Of a stretch of DNA of 64,000 bases, positions 63,759 through 64,000 are shown in pieces; position 1 is the stretch's first letter; the number at the start of each line of letters is the position of its first letter. Source of the DNA: JALYOK01 sp963840785 (GTDB taxonomy: Bacteria; Pseudomonadota; Gammaproteobacteria; Burkholderiales; JALYOK01); contig CAWJAF010000013.1 of NCBI GenBank assembly GCA_963840785.1, positions 124,001 through 188,000 on the forward strand, written 5' to 3'. Below the pieces are notes generated by a model. It worked only from the letters and a program-made list of their open reading frames with translations, searched no databases and was not told the DNA's origin. The translations under genes and the position numbers were made by a program.

Positions 63759-63802
63759 GCTAACGTCCCGCAATCCAATCAATTGGGTACGTTAGCCGAT
63801 TT
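63759..63802 (+). terminator. Rho-independent terminator of the LOV-like gene
   Basis: GCTAACGTCCC and GGGTACGTTAGC pair with one bulge; CGATTTTTTC follows. Begins 13 bases past the stop. No gene is recognised from here to 64000. Confidence 0.8.
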
Positions 63803-64000
63803 TTTCAGGTTACAACATCTACCGACCACGCAAAAGCGGCCTGTCGCGGCTATCGTACGTGGGTCGATTCTTCCCAAAATGCAAGCAGCTGCTCGAAAAC
63901 GTCGACGGCTGTCATGCTGTTTTGCCTTGCATAGCCTGCAGCTTTTGGATCTATGCATTGCCTGAATCATTGGTAAACTGGCTTTCGATACACGCCAAAT

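Overview
The window looks like a betaproteobacterial chromosome segment of moderate GC. Evidence: parE-parC, petABC-sspA-sspB, rpsP-rimM-trmD-rplS, an aat-bpt-pyrD block, exbB-exbD-lpxK-Trm112-kdsB-adk-pfp-hppA order, class IV-type pilins with sigma-54 promoters, and exosortase-type EPS glycosyltransferases. There is no prophage, IS element, CRISPR array or rRNA operon. Three tRNAs (Thr-TGT, Phe-GAA, Ala-GGC) are present.

Layout. 0-7.4 kb (minus strand): a PPi/cell-envelope block, hppA (H+-pyrophosphatase), pfp (PPi-dependent phosphofructokinase), adk, kdsB, a Trm112-like zinc protein, lpxK, exbD and exbB. All the larger genes here carry single-base indels although the protein sequence is otherwise well conserved, so this end of the sequence is probably error-rich rather than decayed. 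7.7-16 kb (minus): topoisomerase IV, tRNA-Thr, the SspB/SspA pair and the cytochrome bc1 complex. 16-21.6 kb (plus): mscL, a DegS/AlgW-like protease, a secreted Kelch-like protein and the rpsP-rimM-trmD-rplS operon. 22-26 kb: a cystathionine gamma-synthase-type enzyme, then a sigma-54 promoter, a c-di-GMP-I (GEMM) riboswitch and a secreted subtilase. 26-30 kb: YaeQ, an S4 protein, HtpG and a lipase-like hydrolase. 30.8-36.2 kb: EPS genes of the exosortase-associated kind. 36.2-45.4 kb: sulfur handling (split YeeE/YedE pair and persulfide dioxygenase), several catabolic enzymes, a beta-propeller lipoprotein and a two-gene UxaA-type dehydratase. 45.6-48 kb: TfpZ-like protein and two type IV pilins, each with its own sigma-54 promoter. 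48.6-54 kb: moeA, aat, bpt, pyrD, ald. 54.1-58.4 kb: a variant rnfABCDG operon without rnfE. 58.6-63.8 kb: a set of genes typical of LitR (light-response) regulons, ending in a MerR/LitR-like regulator and a small LOV-like PAS protein that lacks the photoactive cysteine.

Most notable: (1) sigma-54 promoter plus c-di-GMP riboswitch ahead of a secreted protease, with the same promoter type and a similar upstream palindrome at the pilin genes, suggesting shared surface/biofilm control; (2) an Rnf operon whose RnfA has lost both cysteines for the intramembrane iron-sulfur cluster, whose RnfG flavinylation motif is altered, and which lacks RnfE; (3) a LitR-like regulator paired with a cysteine-less LOV-like protein; (4) an intergenic hairpin repeat family with about eight copies in 64 kb.

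All calls come from reading the sequence and from memory of protein families; no database search was run. Single-base frameshifts in aat and rnfC, like those in the first 7.4 kb, sit mostly in short homopolymers and are treated as probable sequence errors.
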